Of a stretch of 64,000 nucleotides of DNA, positions 14,340 to 26,763 are shown in pieces (position 1 is the first letter of the stretch; each line of letters opens with the position of its first letter). The stretch comes from Ptychodera flava (taxonomy: Eukaryota > Hemichordata > Enteropneusta > Ptychoderidae): the NCBI RefSeq assembly GCF_041260155.1, contig NC_091931.1, positions 8,652,861 to 8,716,860 on the forward strand, in the 5' to 3' direction. A program made the translations under genes and the position numbers. Below the pieces are notes generated by a model that searched no databases, had not been told where the DNA came from, and saw only the letters and a list, made by a program, of their open reading frames with translations.

Positions 14340-15160
14340 TAAAGTTTTTCCTTCGCGCGACAGGTCGTAGGGTCGTGGCGATAAATGTCGGGAGAAATAG
14401 AATATTTTTTCACAGTTTTTCCTTCACGACCGGTCGTGGGGTCGTGGCCATGGACACTGAGAGAAAATAAAGCATTTTTTTCGGCGTTTTTCCTTCACGA
14501 CCGGTCGTGGGGTCGTGGCCATGCTCATGGAGAGGAGATGAAGTATATTTTCAAAGTTTTTCTTCAGAGCCGGTCGTGGGGTCGTGGCCATGGACACTGA
14601 GAGAAAATGAAGTATATTTTCGACGTTTTTCCTTCACGACCGGTCGTGGGGTCGTGGCCATGGACACTGAGAGAAACTGAAGTATATTTTTCGGCGTTTT
14701 TCCTTCACGACCGGTCGTGGGGTCGTGGCCATGCTCATGGAGAGGAGATGAAGTATATTTTCAAAGTTTTTTCTTCAGAGCCGGTCGTGGGGTCGTGGCC
14801 ATGGACACTGAGAGAAAATGAAGTATATTTTCGAAGTTTTTCCTTCACGACCGGTCGTGGGGTCGTGGCCATGCACATGGAGAGAAGATGAAGTATATTT
14901 TCAAAGTTTTTTCCTTCACGACCGGTCGTGGGGTCGTGGCGATGCATGTCGGGAGAAAATAAAGCAGTTTTTCAAAGTGTTTTCCTTCAAGACCGGTCGT
15001 TGGGTCGTGGCGATGTATTTCGGGAGAAAATAAAGCAGTTTTTCAAAGTTTTTCCTACAAGACCGGTCGTGGGGTCGTGGCGATGCATGTCGGGAGAAAA
15101 TAAAGCAGTTTTTCAAAGTTTTTCCTTCACGACCGGTCGTGGGGTCGCGACCATGCACAT
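14340..15160 (+). repeat. ~70-bp satellite array (left)
   Basis: About 12 tandem units with core ACGACCGGTCGTGGGGTCGTGG, followed by CATGGACACTGAGAGAAAAT or a GATGCATGTCGGGAGAAAAT variant, then AAAGTTTTTCCTTC. The core contains the 12-bp palindrome ACGACCGGTCGT. Two unit subtypes alternate in blocks. Frames reading through it (HDRSWGRGHAHGEE and similar) are satellite artefacts. Confidence 0.92.
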
Positions 15161-15164
15161 GCAC

Positions 15165-15345
15165 ATGAAGAGAGTGTACGTTGGCATACATCGTGTCAAA
15201 GAATGATAGTGTCCTTGTAGCCTTTCTAATGACATCTACAGTACGAAACAGCCACAACACAACATTTATGTTAGTTGAATTTTTTTGTCAACAACAACAT
15301 CACGACTAATAAACATAAACAACAATACAGACAACAACTAGATTT
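15165..15345 (+). repeat. Interspersed repeat, copy 2
   Basis: Second copy of the family at 1590-1790, directly abutting the inner end of the left ~70-bp satellite array. It contains the ACATCTACAGTACG and AAACATAAACAACAATAC blocks. Confidence 0.65.
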
Positions 15346-15756
15346 CTTGGTTTTATGGTTTTAACATTAAACTAAGAATAGGCAGAGGTCATAGCCTGCC
15401 TGCCAGGACATCGTCATAAACCACGCGCCTCTTTACGGCAACAGCTCAGCTCTACCCGTTAAGAGATTTTTGATTTTCTTGATTTTTGCGTAGGTCAGCG
15501 GAGCGGAAATTATTGCTCTGGCTCGAGAGAATGTGCCAGGATTGCTAGTCTCGTCTGATTAGCATGGCGACCAGCGCGGCCTCTCACTTTGTAGGGAAAT
15601 CAGATCGTTAATTTTGACACCTACCATAACGCAAGCATTTAAAGATTTAGAAAGTACCCATTTCGATAAAGCTTATATGGAATTACCTCTCTGTAATTCT
15701 GAGTTGTGCTATCTTTCTGGTTTTGCAGTAAATTGCCCAGAACCCGGCTGATGAAT

Positions 15757-16951
15757 TTAGATAGATAGATAGATAGATAGATAGAAATACTTTATTGTCC
15801 ATAAAAACATGGAAAATTGTTCTTTAAACATCAGGACCGCTATAAAAACACCAAATACGGACAACACAATACAAAACAATACAATAGTTACAGACAGACA
15901 CAGCACTATATTAAAAGTTCCTACTTAAAATGGTGTTTGCTCTGGTTCTCCGGATGGAATCAGACATATTCATATTTAAAACAGCAACTGCTGACGGTAT
16001 AAATGACTTCTTAAAAAGATTCTTCCTAGCCCTGGGCACAAGTAGGGCCCCGAAGGCAGATATTGAAACTTGTCATTCAATGGGTGAGATTTATCACCAA
16101 GAATGGATAAACCTTTCCTACGAAGAGCATAAGTATACAGTTCTCCAAGATCTTTTAACTTTGTCCCGACAAGTCGACTACATATGTTTACAATTTTCGT
16201 TAGTCGCATTCTCTCTTTAACAGAAATATGACCAAACCATGTGACAATGTTATAAGTTAGAATACTTTCAATACAGCAACAATACACAGAAACAAGGATG
16301 TGACTGATAACATTGAAACTCTTTAGCTTCCTCAGAATAAATATTCGTTGGTGAGCTTTCTTATAAATTTTGTCTGTATTCTCTTTGAAACTTAACTTCT
16401 GGTCTACTATGGACCCTATATATTGAAAGGATGATACTATTTCAACCTGTTGGTTGTCAATAGTAACAGATTCTACTTTTTCTAGCTTTCTGCCATTATT
16501 CAGAACCAACTCTTTCGTTTTTTTGATATTTAAGGTAAGAAAACTGTCTTTGAATCATGAACACAGGCGATTAATTTCAGGAAAGTAGCGTGACAAGGAT
16601 ACTTCACCGTTTAATCTGGCAACTAGTGCCATGTCATCAGCAAACTTAAGCAAAGTCAACAAATTATCCGATAACATGATTTCGTTCGTGTAAATTGAAA
16701 AGAGTACAGGCGAGAGGACGCAACCTTGTGGCGCACCAGTATCAACGTTGTTCATCGGACATTGCACCATTTAAATTTACACGTTGAGGTCGATCGCTTA
16801 AATACTGCCTTATCCAGAGAATGATAGAATGATTAACGCCTAAATCCAATAGTCTTTTTATCAAAAGATGTGGTTGTATTGTATAAAACGCGGAGGAAAA
16901 ATCCATGAAAAGAATGCGTACATAATTGGCTGGATACTCAATTTGTGTCAC
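15757..16951 (-). mobile_element. 5'-truncated LINE with RT core and (GATA)n tail
   Basis: Minus-strand pieces in order: VRILFMDFSSAFYTIQPHLL (RT motif A), GAPQGCVLSPVLFSIYTNE (motif B) and LLKFADDMALVARL (motif C, the catalytic FADD). Then a 177-residue frame (16509-15976) with FQYIGSIVDQKLSF, IYKKAHQRIFILRKLKSF and ESILTYNIVTWFG, the usual LINE region after RT. There is a break between motif C and the last frame. It ends in a polyadenylation-like AATAAAG and a GATA microsatellite (15759-15784). It resembles Rex/L2/CR1-group LINEs; the clade is not certain. Confidence 0.88.
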
Positions 16952-17670
16952 AGAGAGTGCTCAGTTTGATATTATTTATAAGATAACTGAAAGGAGACTT
17001 TGGAATAAAATCACTGAGTGTCATAGTTCAACATGTAATTTACGTATGTAGTAACTGTCATGTATTTTGAGCGCATCTTTTACGTTATTTTTCGACGGCA
17101 AACGTATTCCGAAACGCCCGCTACTGTGATCGGTTGATAGGTTGATAGTGTCTATGCTAAAGAGCGCTTGGCTGTCTGACTGTCAATGACTGGTAGTGCA
17201 GTTCTGCACATTACAACTTTTTAATCGAGTGCTCATTGGCATGAAAAATGATTAACTGTTGTGCAGTTGGGTACAAAAATGACTCGAGGAGAAGCACAAA
17301 AACGGTGTTAGTTTCTACCGTTTTCCCACAGAACAGCTTTTTCGAAGACTGTTGGTAAATAAAGTCGGGCGAGGGTACTAGTAAAATGTTAAAAACTGTC
17401 AAAGATAGAAGTTATGCATAACTTCTATCTTTGACAGAGCATGCTCTGCACCTTCCAAGGATGATTGTTTTATAAGGGATTTCGGGACTCTAATATCAAC
17501 AGTGTCAATACAAGACGACACTACACAATGTGGTTTGTATCTTGACATAGCCTAAAATCACTTGTTTGGCGGATGGGCGATTTCGGGATATCCGAAGACG
17601 AAACTACACGACACACAGCGAAATCACCGATATTAACCAGATAAAGATCGGCGATTTAGGACTTAAACTA
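16952..17670. other. Interior of the large element, unassigned
   Basis: No gene. The only clear structure is the perfect palindrome at 17396-17437. Confidence 0.5.
17396..17437. repeat. Perfect 42-bp palindrome without loop
   Basis: Each 21-bp arm (CTGTCAAAGATAGAAGTTATG) is an exact reverse complement of the other, meeting at ATG|CAT. No spacer is present. Confidence 0.97.
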
Positions 17671-18310
17671 TTATAGTAGACGATACTTTGTCAAATCATG
17701 GGTAAATATCCGATGTATATCGGAGATTTCACCACCCAACAGATCTGACCATCCGACTACCTCTGTCCGACTCTTAGTTCAAAAATAGCATCCATGGTCG
17801 GTAGTCAAGAATCCTGCATGTTTTACATTATTAGATTTATTCATGCACGAAATACATTTTTTACATTTAATGCATTTTTTCATTAAATGTCCACACGAAA
17901 CTTTCATACACATTACTATTGGGACTTCGTCGAGAGGGTCGATCGGATATCATCGGGAGTTTGGGAGGGCCTTGCACGAAATACATTCTTTACATGTAAT
18001 ACATTTTACTTGATGATCGGGACTTGGACAGAGGACCGATTGGACATCATCAGAAGTTTTGGCTGGTCTTGCGCGAAATACATTCTTTAGGCCTACAACA
18101 ATAGACTATACTAGATTTTTCAAATCGCGGGTAAATATCCAGTATATATATCGGAGCATTCCTCACTGTATAGATCTGAGCAAGCCCTAATTTCCTAAGT
18201 TCGACCCTAACTTCGAAAATAGACGATATTATAGATTTGTCAAATCGCGGATAAATATTTTCCGATATATCAGAGATTTCGCAACCTTAGAGATCTGGCC
18301 AAGCTCGATT
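17670..18310 (+). repeat. Degenerate tandem repeat interrupted by a second repeat
   Basis: Three related units (about 17,670-17,790, 18,100-18,215 and 18,215-18,310) share GACGATA, TCAAATC(G/A)(C/T)GG(G/A)TAAATAT, ATATCGGAG, ATTTC and AGATCTG. Between units 1 and 2 lies 17,790-18,095, a copy of the left arm of the 8.6-kb repeat (GGTAGTCAAGAATCCTGC, GCACGAAATACATT). Confidence 0.65.
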
Positions 18311-20630
18311 TACATGGTAACACATACAATCAGTCAATCATTCCGTATCATTCACGAACCAAAAATTAATTTTAAGCTACTGATGAAGAAAACTGTTTTC
18401 GAAACGTAGCATTGAAGGATCGCAGGGTCACTTCAACTTAGTGTCTCCAATCCAGTTCGGGGTCTGTACATGTACAGTGGCTCCCTCCACGGAATCATAT
18501 ATCTACAAAACGCAAACAACCAAGATATGTGTGGAGATGCTTTCCCATTATTACATTACATATCTTTGTTCAAATTGGTATGGTTTGATTTCAGTCGGGG
18601 GAAAGTAATAATCGATGTCAGAAATATCGCTGTCCGTCATACGAACGCTCTGAACTGTTCACGCATATTGACAGTACTCCTCTCCTTGATAGCTCCAATC
18701 GTCTGTATCGCCGATGACGTCAATCACGCTGCTACCATGAGCCCTTTCGCTTCCATTAGATTCCGAGCATAAATGTCGTCTACTTCAACTTCTCTTTTTT
18801 TCATCGCGCCATAGTCGTCAGCGCGTGCAAGTATGTGGCAACTTTGAGCTGCATTTTATTCAAGGGTTTTATCAGAAGGGATAAATGATGAAATTGGCTG
18901 GACTACGGTTTCACTTTTAATTACGGGGGCAGTTTGCCACATGCCATTATCATGTAAGTATCATGGCAATTATCAGTACTGGCAGCCCTAAAGAAACCCT
19001 AAATTGCCTAACCTTAGAGCTTATATTTACTTCAATATATTCAAGATTATGCTTACTTCAATATATTTAAGATTATGAACCTGCATGAATTTTGCAAGAG
19101 TGCACACTGCTGAATGCCAGTTTTCACATGCGATATGTTACCTTCGTCTTCGATCATGCGACCACAGACGGAAGAGGGACCAAATATTGTCTATATTAAT
19201 TCCATGCAATATAAACATAAAATAAACATAAACGCAAATACTATATAAACAACGGACACCTTTACTTTGGTATGGTAGATTGTGTCCCTGTTTTTGATGT
19301 ACAAAGCCGCATGCCATGATGGTGTATATGTGTGTCCGTTGCAATAGTTGCCGACTATTATACGTACTTCGATGGACATCAAAACGTGTTCAAACGCACT
19401 TGACATTATGAATATTAAGAGCTAAGGCCACAAGAGCTAGAAAATATCGTACATACACTCACTCTGTTCTGCCATATGTAATCAAATATGAGGAAAGTGT
19501 CATTGGCACTTTTTCTTTCAGGGAGCGTTGCTATAGTTTGCTACTATACGACTTCTTTCAAGTTGTTTCTTTTGTTCTATAATATCAACCATGGTGTCTC
19601 ATATTCTGGAAATCTCTTCACTCTAATTTTGCTCTTTTAGAGGTCCACCATGATGGTTAAAGGGTTGAAACTAATGTTGTCCTACCCTAAATGAATTTTA
19701 GACCAAAATTTCATGTATTGGTATGATTACTTTATTCTTTTACATGATATGTCGACCAATAGAATCTGGGAATTTCTGTCTTTAGAGGGAGGCAGTCGTC
19801 GGAAGCGCGTGTGCGACTTTCTTTTTCACAAACAAGGTATTTCATGTATGACATCTAGATGCATCAAGTCAACATAGCTGCAACATTTAAATTTTACGAA
19901 ATTCATTGTTAACATATTTTAACATTCATCATTCGAAGGTGTAATGTAGATACAGTGTTTACATCAGTGGTAGGGGTCCCTGGCAACCTTTTAGTAGAGT
20001 TCCGACGACTGCTTCCCTTTAATATACCGAATAAAAATCATGAAAACATGTCAAAAGATCCAGCTGTTGTCCCTTCCACATGAAGCTGTACCCACAAATT
20101 GGAAAAGCAGGCTTCTATATACGCAAAGCATGATGGATGGTAACATTCTGGTTACCTGCTAAAGGTTTTGATTTACTGTTGTTCTCTCTTTGATATGTGA
20201 TTGATATCAACTTATGTACAATGGTTCTGGGCATCTGGTTATGCATAAATAGAGTGAAATACATTTAATGCCAATTCAAAATACTGTATTCCCACTTTAA
20301 CCCATGTTGAAATTCTAAACCACACCTTGCATGTCAACAATGTCACCTAAACAGAACATTTTAAAATAAAACTTCACAAATAAGCCCTTACGTCTGAGGC
20401 ATTCAGTCAGTGTGCACTGTACGATAGCTTGCCATAAGCTACAAGCTTTTCATGTTTACCGTTCAGTACTTAAACCATGACTAAAATGTTTGAGCCACAA
20501 AAATAAAAACATTTCCATGCAGAAGAAAGCATTGGTAGCATAGTGACAGTGTACATACGATTATTATGGTATTTAAAGGCCCTGGTGTCTTGTCATAGTT
20601 GTGATTGAGCAGGCTCAATGGCATCTCGAG
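18311..20630. other. Gene-free interior of the large element
   Basis: No coding exon or RNA gene is recognised. The longest frame (18470-18772, 100 codons) has no known motif and no splice support. Confidence 0.5.
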
Positions 20631-20634
20631 CATA

Positions 20635-20907
20635 AGAATTGCCTAGGAATATGGCTCTACAAACTGCTAATAACAGGTAGTGTCGAACATCTGCGAGCAG
20701 AACTGCCCAAAACATGTTTATTTTTACTTTGCGTGCATCCTTAATAAATATGCGGCAATACAATTATAAGGGAGGAGACTTGAAAATTTTTATCATATAG
20801 ACGGGGGAACCTGAAATGTTTTAGGGTATTGAGGCGGATCTGAAAAAAATAAAATTTCAATCGCGATTTATCCAGCCCCTCTCCACCGTTATTTGTGAAC
20901 GCAGCCT
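20635..20907 (+). mobile_element. Truncated right end of the Harbinger-like family
   Basis: Matches the right part of 51,127-52,699: AGGAATATG, GCTAATA(A/G)CA(G/A)GTAGTGT, GACTTGAAAATTTT, ATCATATAGA, then the terminal TTATTTGTGAACGCAGCC ending near 20,907. The left half is absent. Confidence 0.75.
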
Positions 20908-20909
20908 TG

Positions 20910-23185
20910 GATATCATTCCAACAGACAGACAAGACATCGGATCAGACAATCGCCCAGGGTAGTTGTGTAAGTTCAAGAGAGTTGCGAGCTGAAAAAAAT
21001 CTCAAAGTCGCCTGGCACATGGCATCGCATATCATTCTAAAAAAACATTCATTACTTGTGATAAGACAAAACCTCTATGTACACCGAGTGGCAGATGAAG
21101 AATACGAAATTCCTTCGATATTTTGAGATATTTTCTCACTCTCTCATTTTTCTCACAAAATTGACCTGATCATGTAATTAACCCGCGGTACCTGGATTTA
21201 CCTGAATCTGGTATCCATTGGGAGAACGCAGGGAGGGCTTGTTTACGTTGCGTAAAACTTACAAACGTATAGTCTTTACACTCAGACGCTTGATGTCCTC
21301 ACTTAAGGTGACTGCCCTATGTTCCGACACTGTTCCGACAACTCTATGTTCCGACACCCCTATGTTCGAACACCCCCAGCTATGGAAAGGTTCTGCAGGA
21401 ACTAGTTTTCCGGTTGTCAAGTCCTATTTACTGTGTAATAGGTTTATGTAAAAAAGTTATAAATGTTACTGTAGACACCGGTGTTCAATTCGTGCCGCTG
21501 GTTGGTGTTCTCCAATTCAAGAGAGTCATGGTACAATGGACGAAAAATCGTACAAGTTTGCACCGGAATAAGGATTGATCCATTCCCGATGATCCATAAT
21601 TTTATGATCTACTCTTTCGTAAAATAATGGGAGTTGGACCTTGACAAAGCGATTACTGTGTCATATTTATTTGCGAAATAAAGACCACACTGCATTTGAT
21701 TGTATAGCAATACAGTAGAATCCACATCACCTCAACATGTTCGTGTCATAGGGACACCCTTCTCAGCCAGATTAGAATAATGAAAAAAATGAGAAGCAAT
21801 TAGGGCCTATACTCTTTATCCGTTATTTTATTTTAAGGCCAGTTGCATCTGTGAGCTACTAACTGAAAAGTGGTACTAGTAAGTATCAAGGAAACATTTG
21901 TTCAATTAAGATATTTTACCACGATACGTATTCTACATTATATTTTGTATGTTGATACGTTGACAGTTACTGAAAGGACCTTGTTTTTTTCTGTTTTCCC
22001 TTTCGATTGCGTTGTGTTATTTTTCGCAGAGGGAGATATTAATCGCAAAAACAATCGTTTTTATCAAAGCCACACAGCCGAACATGCAGTCACTGTTTCT
22101 TCGAGTTGCAAGCTTAGATATGTTTTGCTTTGTTAATCGGGCCCAGTATCAGATCGGGCAATTAATAAAGCACATAAACATTTACTGCAAGGATTTTTGA
22201 AAGTATTTTTGAAAATACAGTGTCGGGGAGTATGCAGGGACTTTAAACACGCTCAATTGTTTTGTCATAAAGGAAGAAAGGAAGAAACTGAATATCACCT
22301 GTAAGCTTATGTCAAATATGCATCTATTATAAAATCCTTGGAAATGTATGAATATTTTACTTGCGTTTGGGAAGCTTTACATTGAAACATTATCACGAGA
22401 ATTACTTGAATGTTCTCCCTGTCTATTGCATGGTTCCCATTTGTTAAATTTAATTAATTTTACGTATCGTCAAGAATATCGTTCTAACATATCTCAATAT
22501 CTTGGCTATCCACATTGACGGGTTGTTCTCAAATAAAAATGGAAGAGCAACGACCAAAATCAAATCCACATCAAAAATCCCAATAGCAATAATTTCTACA
22601 TTTGGAGAAACCAGTCACGAGAAATGTGTGTCTTTAAAAACGTTCAGAACTACACGCAAAGAAATTTAAAAGTAACTTCTGAACATATATCAATCATGTG
22701 TTGAATTAATTTCAGCCTATTTCTGGGTTTGATTTTCACAACGGGCACAATCTGATGCAGTGGACGTGCATTGTCTGTTTTGAAATCGGTAACATATTCC
22801 ACCCTGTTTACATCGTGAAATCCATTTCTGTGATTAGCCTAAGTATAATCACACCTCTTTTGGATGTAAATATCTGAACACTATGGTTTGGGTACAGACC
22901 GCTCTAATTGAGTATTTACTGTACATTATATCATAGAACGGAAAATACTTAAACTGAGTAGAAATGTACACCTTCCCTCTAAACATGGACTTTCCGATAG
23001 GATTTAAACATTTTGACGCTATGTGTCGGAACATATATGGGATGTGTCGCGTATGGGAACATAGGGTTTTGGGAACATATGGGAGGAACTCCTCGAGAGC
23101 TGACAACATCTGATTCGACAACAGCCTTGCTCTATCACAATGGGGCCAGAAATAGTCTTCAATAGCCTCATCATTACAGTTCCTG
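20910..23185. other. Gene-free interior with short inverted word clusters
   Basis: No exon. TATGTTCCGACA words cluster at 21,318-21,373, and their reverse complements (TGTCGGAACATA, GGGAACATA) cluster at 23,025-23,092. This suggests an old inverted pair about 1.7 kb apart. Confidence 0.45.
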
Positions 23186-23194
23186 CAAAAACTC

Positions 23195-24695
23195 GGCTTA
23201 TGATGAACAACGAAATAGATGTTTTACGAAATCGCGAAATAACGAAATGACAACATTTCCACAACCTCCAATTTTTTTCATCAATGAAATCTAATATTTA
23301 AATAATGTCCGTGACCACAGCAGTTGGTTTACTGGGTTTAATGAACGGATTAGGTACGTAATAGAATATTTTGAAGTGACTTCAATCACGGTCGAACTAC
23401 AAAGTGATACATGGCGAAATCATGGGCCGCCATGAAAATATCAGTATGAACACGTACTCCCACAGTCACTACAGTACCTGTTTAGTCAGGGCAGTTGTGA
23501 AGCTTCACAAATCTCTCTCGAAATAAAGCCATAACATTCTGGAATTGAGGTTTTTAATCTTCAAACACTAGCTGTCGAAACGCAGCTATCTGTTGGCGGG
23601 TAGCGTGCGTAGCTATGCGGTGGCAGGGTTGACCTTTGATCCGCAAAACTCTGCATGCATGGCAGGGCCGGGCACAGGCGACCCAATAAGTATTACTGAG
23701 TTTTTCACACTGTTTTCTCTATCATTTTCTCTTCTTTCTTCATGCTCTGAATGATCGGAATAAATAAAATAAATGGTTTACATAACCTGACCTAGCCTCT
23801 GTGACTATTTACTTTACACTTCATTACAAGGACGTATATCTCTCATACACACATGCTGTAATTAATTAGTCAACACAACTAATTATGCTAATCCGTGGAC
23901 TTATCCGACATTGGTCAACATCGGAAAGATAGGTTTAAGTATTCCATTCCTATCTTTCGCGATGTTGACCAACCCGTAAAATCCCTTATAAGTCCACGGA
24001 TTAGCATAATTAGTTGTGTTGACTAATTAATTACAGCATGTGTGTATGAGAGATATACGTCCTTGTAATGGAGTGTAAAATAAATAAAGAGTCACAGACG
24101 CTAGGTTAGGTTATATAAACCATTTATTTTATTTATTCCGATCATTCAGAGCATGAAGAAAGAAGAGAAAATGATAGAGAAAACAGTGTGAAAAACTCAG
24201 TAATACTTATTGGGTCGCCTGTGCCCTGCCATGCATGCAAAGCTTTGCGGATCAAAGGTCAAACCTGCCACTGCATAGCTACGCACGCTACCCGCCAACA
24301 GATTGCTGCGTTTCGACAGCTAGTGTTTGAAGATTAAAAACCTCAATTCCAAAATGTTATGGCTTTATTTCGAGAGAAATTTGTGAAGCTTCACAACTCC
24401 CCTGACTAAACAGGTACTGTAGTGACTGTGGGAGTACGTGTTCATACTGATATTTTCATGGCGGCCCATGATTTCGCCATGTATCACTTTGTAGTTCGAC
24501 GTGATTGAAGTCACTTCAAAATATTCCATTACGTACCTAATCCGTTCATTAAACCCAGTAAACCAACTGCTGTGGTCACGGACATTATTTAAATATTAGA
24601 TTTCATTGAAGAAAAAATTTGGAGGTTGTGGAAATGTTGTCATTTCGTTATTTCGCGATTTCGTAAAACATCTATTTCGTTGTTCATCATAAGCC
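23195..24695. mobile_element. 1.5-kb near-palindromic fold-back element with 9-bp TSD
   Basis: Two arms of about 740 bp are near-identical inverted copies around a ~15-bp spacer at 23,940-23,950 (GAAAGATAGG/CCTATCTTTC at the centre). The termini are GGCTTATGATGAACAAC and its reverse complement. CAAAAACTC flanks both sides (23186-23194 and 24696-24704), a 9-bp target-site duplication. There is no open frame of note. It is nested in the putative 13-kb element. The TSD length and long TIRs suggest a Mutator/Foldback-type origin. Confidence 0.85.
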
Positions 24696-25195
24696 CAAAA
24701 ACTCTACCCGTTGCAGTGAGCAAATGAGTTCCAAAAACCACGTTGTGCCGAACACGTATCGCTTGCAATAACCTCCTGTCACCGAAGTGTCGGATGTAAA
24801 AGAGAGTCGGTGTCAAGTATTTTACGCCGTTTATAGGCGGTTGGGTGGCATCCTAATCAAAGCATCGTGTTTCTGGTGTTTGTCTGTTATGCATTCGCTA
24901 TTGCTATGATATAATAAGACAACAAACGATGACAATGTGTAACCTACAAACGGCACATTCAAAACTCCACTGCAAGGCGCCATGTTGGTCAGAGGTCCGA
25001 AGGTCAGCAGGTCAAGTTCACGGAACGCAACATAACACAGTCCCTCTACTCATGCCATGGTAGACGGACTGTGAACACACGGAACAGAAAATACGTGTAT
25101 TTGTCGACGTGTACATTTGTCTTTTTCTCCATAAAGTGAAAATGTTAAATATTTGTGTCCAAAGTACGACAATAAATCAAACAATCTCTGCGTAT

Positions 25196-26340
25196 GAGCC
25201 ACGACCTTACGACCGGCCGTGGATCAAAATGTCGGAGAAAAATTTAACACTTTACAGCCACGACCCCACGACCGATTTCGAAGGAAACCTTTGAAAATAT
25301 ACTTTACTTTCTCTCAGTGTCCATGGCCACGACCCCACGACCGGTTCTGAAGGGAAAAACTTCGAAAAATACTTTATTTTCTCCCGACATGCATCGCCAC
25401 GACCCCACGACCGGTCGTGAAGGAAAAACTTCGAAAATATGCTTCATTTTCTCTCAGTGTCCATGGCCACGACCCCACGACCGGCTCTAAAGAAAAAACT
25501 TTGAAAAACTACTTTATTTTCTCCCAACATGCATCGCCACGACCCCACGACCGGTCGTGAATGAAAAACTTGGAAAATATTTCATTTCCTGTCCATGTCC
25601 ATGGCCACGACCCCACGACCGGTGGTGATGGAAAAACTTCGAAAAACTACTTTATTTTTGCTCAGTTTGCATGGCCACGACTCCACGACCGGTCGTAATT
25701 GGAAACTTTGAAAAAATACTTTATTTTCTCCCGACAACCTAGGCGACGACCAAACGACCAGTGGTACTTAAAAAACTTTGAAAAATACATTCGTTTCTCT
25801 CAGTTTGCATGGCCACGACTCCACGACCGGTCGTAATAGAAAAACTTTTAATAAACTTCTTTATTTTCTCCCGACAACCTTGGCCACGACCAAACGACCG
25901 GTGGAAATTGAAAAACTTTGAAAAACTTTATTTTCTCCCGACAACCTTGGCCACTACCCCACGACCAGGGATAAAGGAAAAACTTTGAAAAACTACTTTA
26001 TTTTCTCCCAACATGCATCGCCACGACCCCACGACCGGTCGTGAATGAAAAACTTTGAAAATGTATTTCATTTCCTGTCCATGTCCATGGCCACGACTCC
26101 ACGACCGGTTTCGAAGGAAAAATTTTGAAAAAACACTTTATTTCTATCCATGTGCACAGCAATAACCCCACGAGCTATCGTACGACAAAGGGATACAGAG
26201 AAGCTCTACATGTTGTTTAAATATGATTTAGCATATTTTATTTTCTCCCGACATTTATCGCCACGAACCCACGACGCTAGTGATTGCAAAACTTTCAAAA
26301 AGTACTTTAGTTCAACCCATGTGCATCGCAACGACCCAAC
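25196..26340 (-). repeat. ~70-bp satellite array (right, inverted)
   Basis: About 16 units of the same family as 14,340-15,160 but in the opposite orientation: CCACGACCCCACGACCGG, then GAAGGAAAAACTT(C/T)GAAAA, TTTATTTTCTCCCGACA or TCTCAGTGTCCATGG. Units toward 26,340 and in the middle are more diverged, which suggests an older or less homogenised array than the left one. Confidence 0.92.
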
Positions 26341-26763
26341 GATCTATCCATCTCGATCTATCCGTACAACTCCGGGATGCAGAGAAGCTGGACATATGAA
26401 TACACTTTTTTTTCGGTCAGTATCAATCCTACATCCGGGTATTTTTAAACATGATCTTTTCACACAAGGCTCATAGCCATTGGCAGCAGTTCACGACTGA
26501 TAACGGTCGTACGACTGGTCGTGATGCGTGCTCATAAAAATCGTTGGTTCATTTTGGGCCGGGTATCTCTCATTCACCTCGCTTGTACACGTTTCACCTA
26601 CTGACGTCACTCCGCCGTCGAGAATTACAGATAAATCCAAAGATATTTTAGTCAGTTCCACCCTTGCAGCTTTTAATTTTTCGAGTGAACCCCACCTCAA
26701 TACCTAACCCCCGGCTATAAATAATGTCCCATGGACCTGGTATTACCTTGAATGGAAATGATT

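Larger units (their letters stand above)
13523..26564. mobile_element. Putative 13-kb fold-back transposon with satellite-bearing ends
   Basis: The ends are inverted: GGCCCAAAATGAACCAACG near 13530 has its reverse complement ending at 26560, followed inward on both sides by a GAGCACG block and CGACC/GGTCG words. Further in, the same ~70-bp satellite occurs in opposite orientation (left 14,340-15,160; right 25,196-26,340). ATCTCTCATTC at 13512-13522 recurs at 26565-26575, which fits an 11-bp target-site duplication. No transposase is recognised inside. The interior holds a LINE fragment, a Harbinger relic and a nested fold-back element. Long TIRs with tandem repeats and 9-11-bp duplications are typical of Foldback/MULE-like elements. 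Confidence 0.6.

Noticed and set aside
14385..15260. Several 70-114-codon frames with HDRSWGRG-like repeats on both strands
   Set aside because: The frames follow the ~70-bp satellite unit and shift phase between units. No start, splice or domain support exists.
18470..18772. 100-codon frame as a possible gene
   Set aside because: It has no recognisable domain and no supporting exon neighbours, and it lies in transposon-derived DNA.
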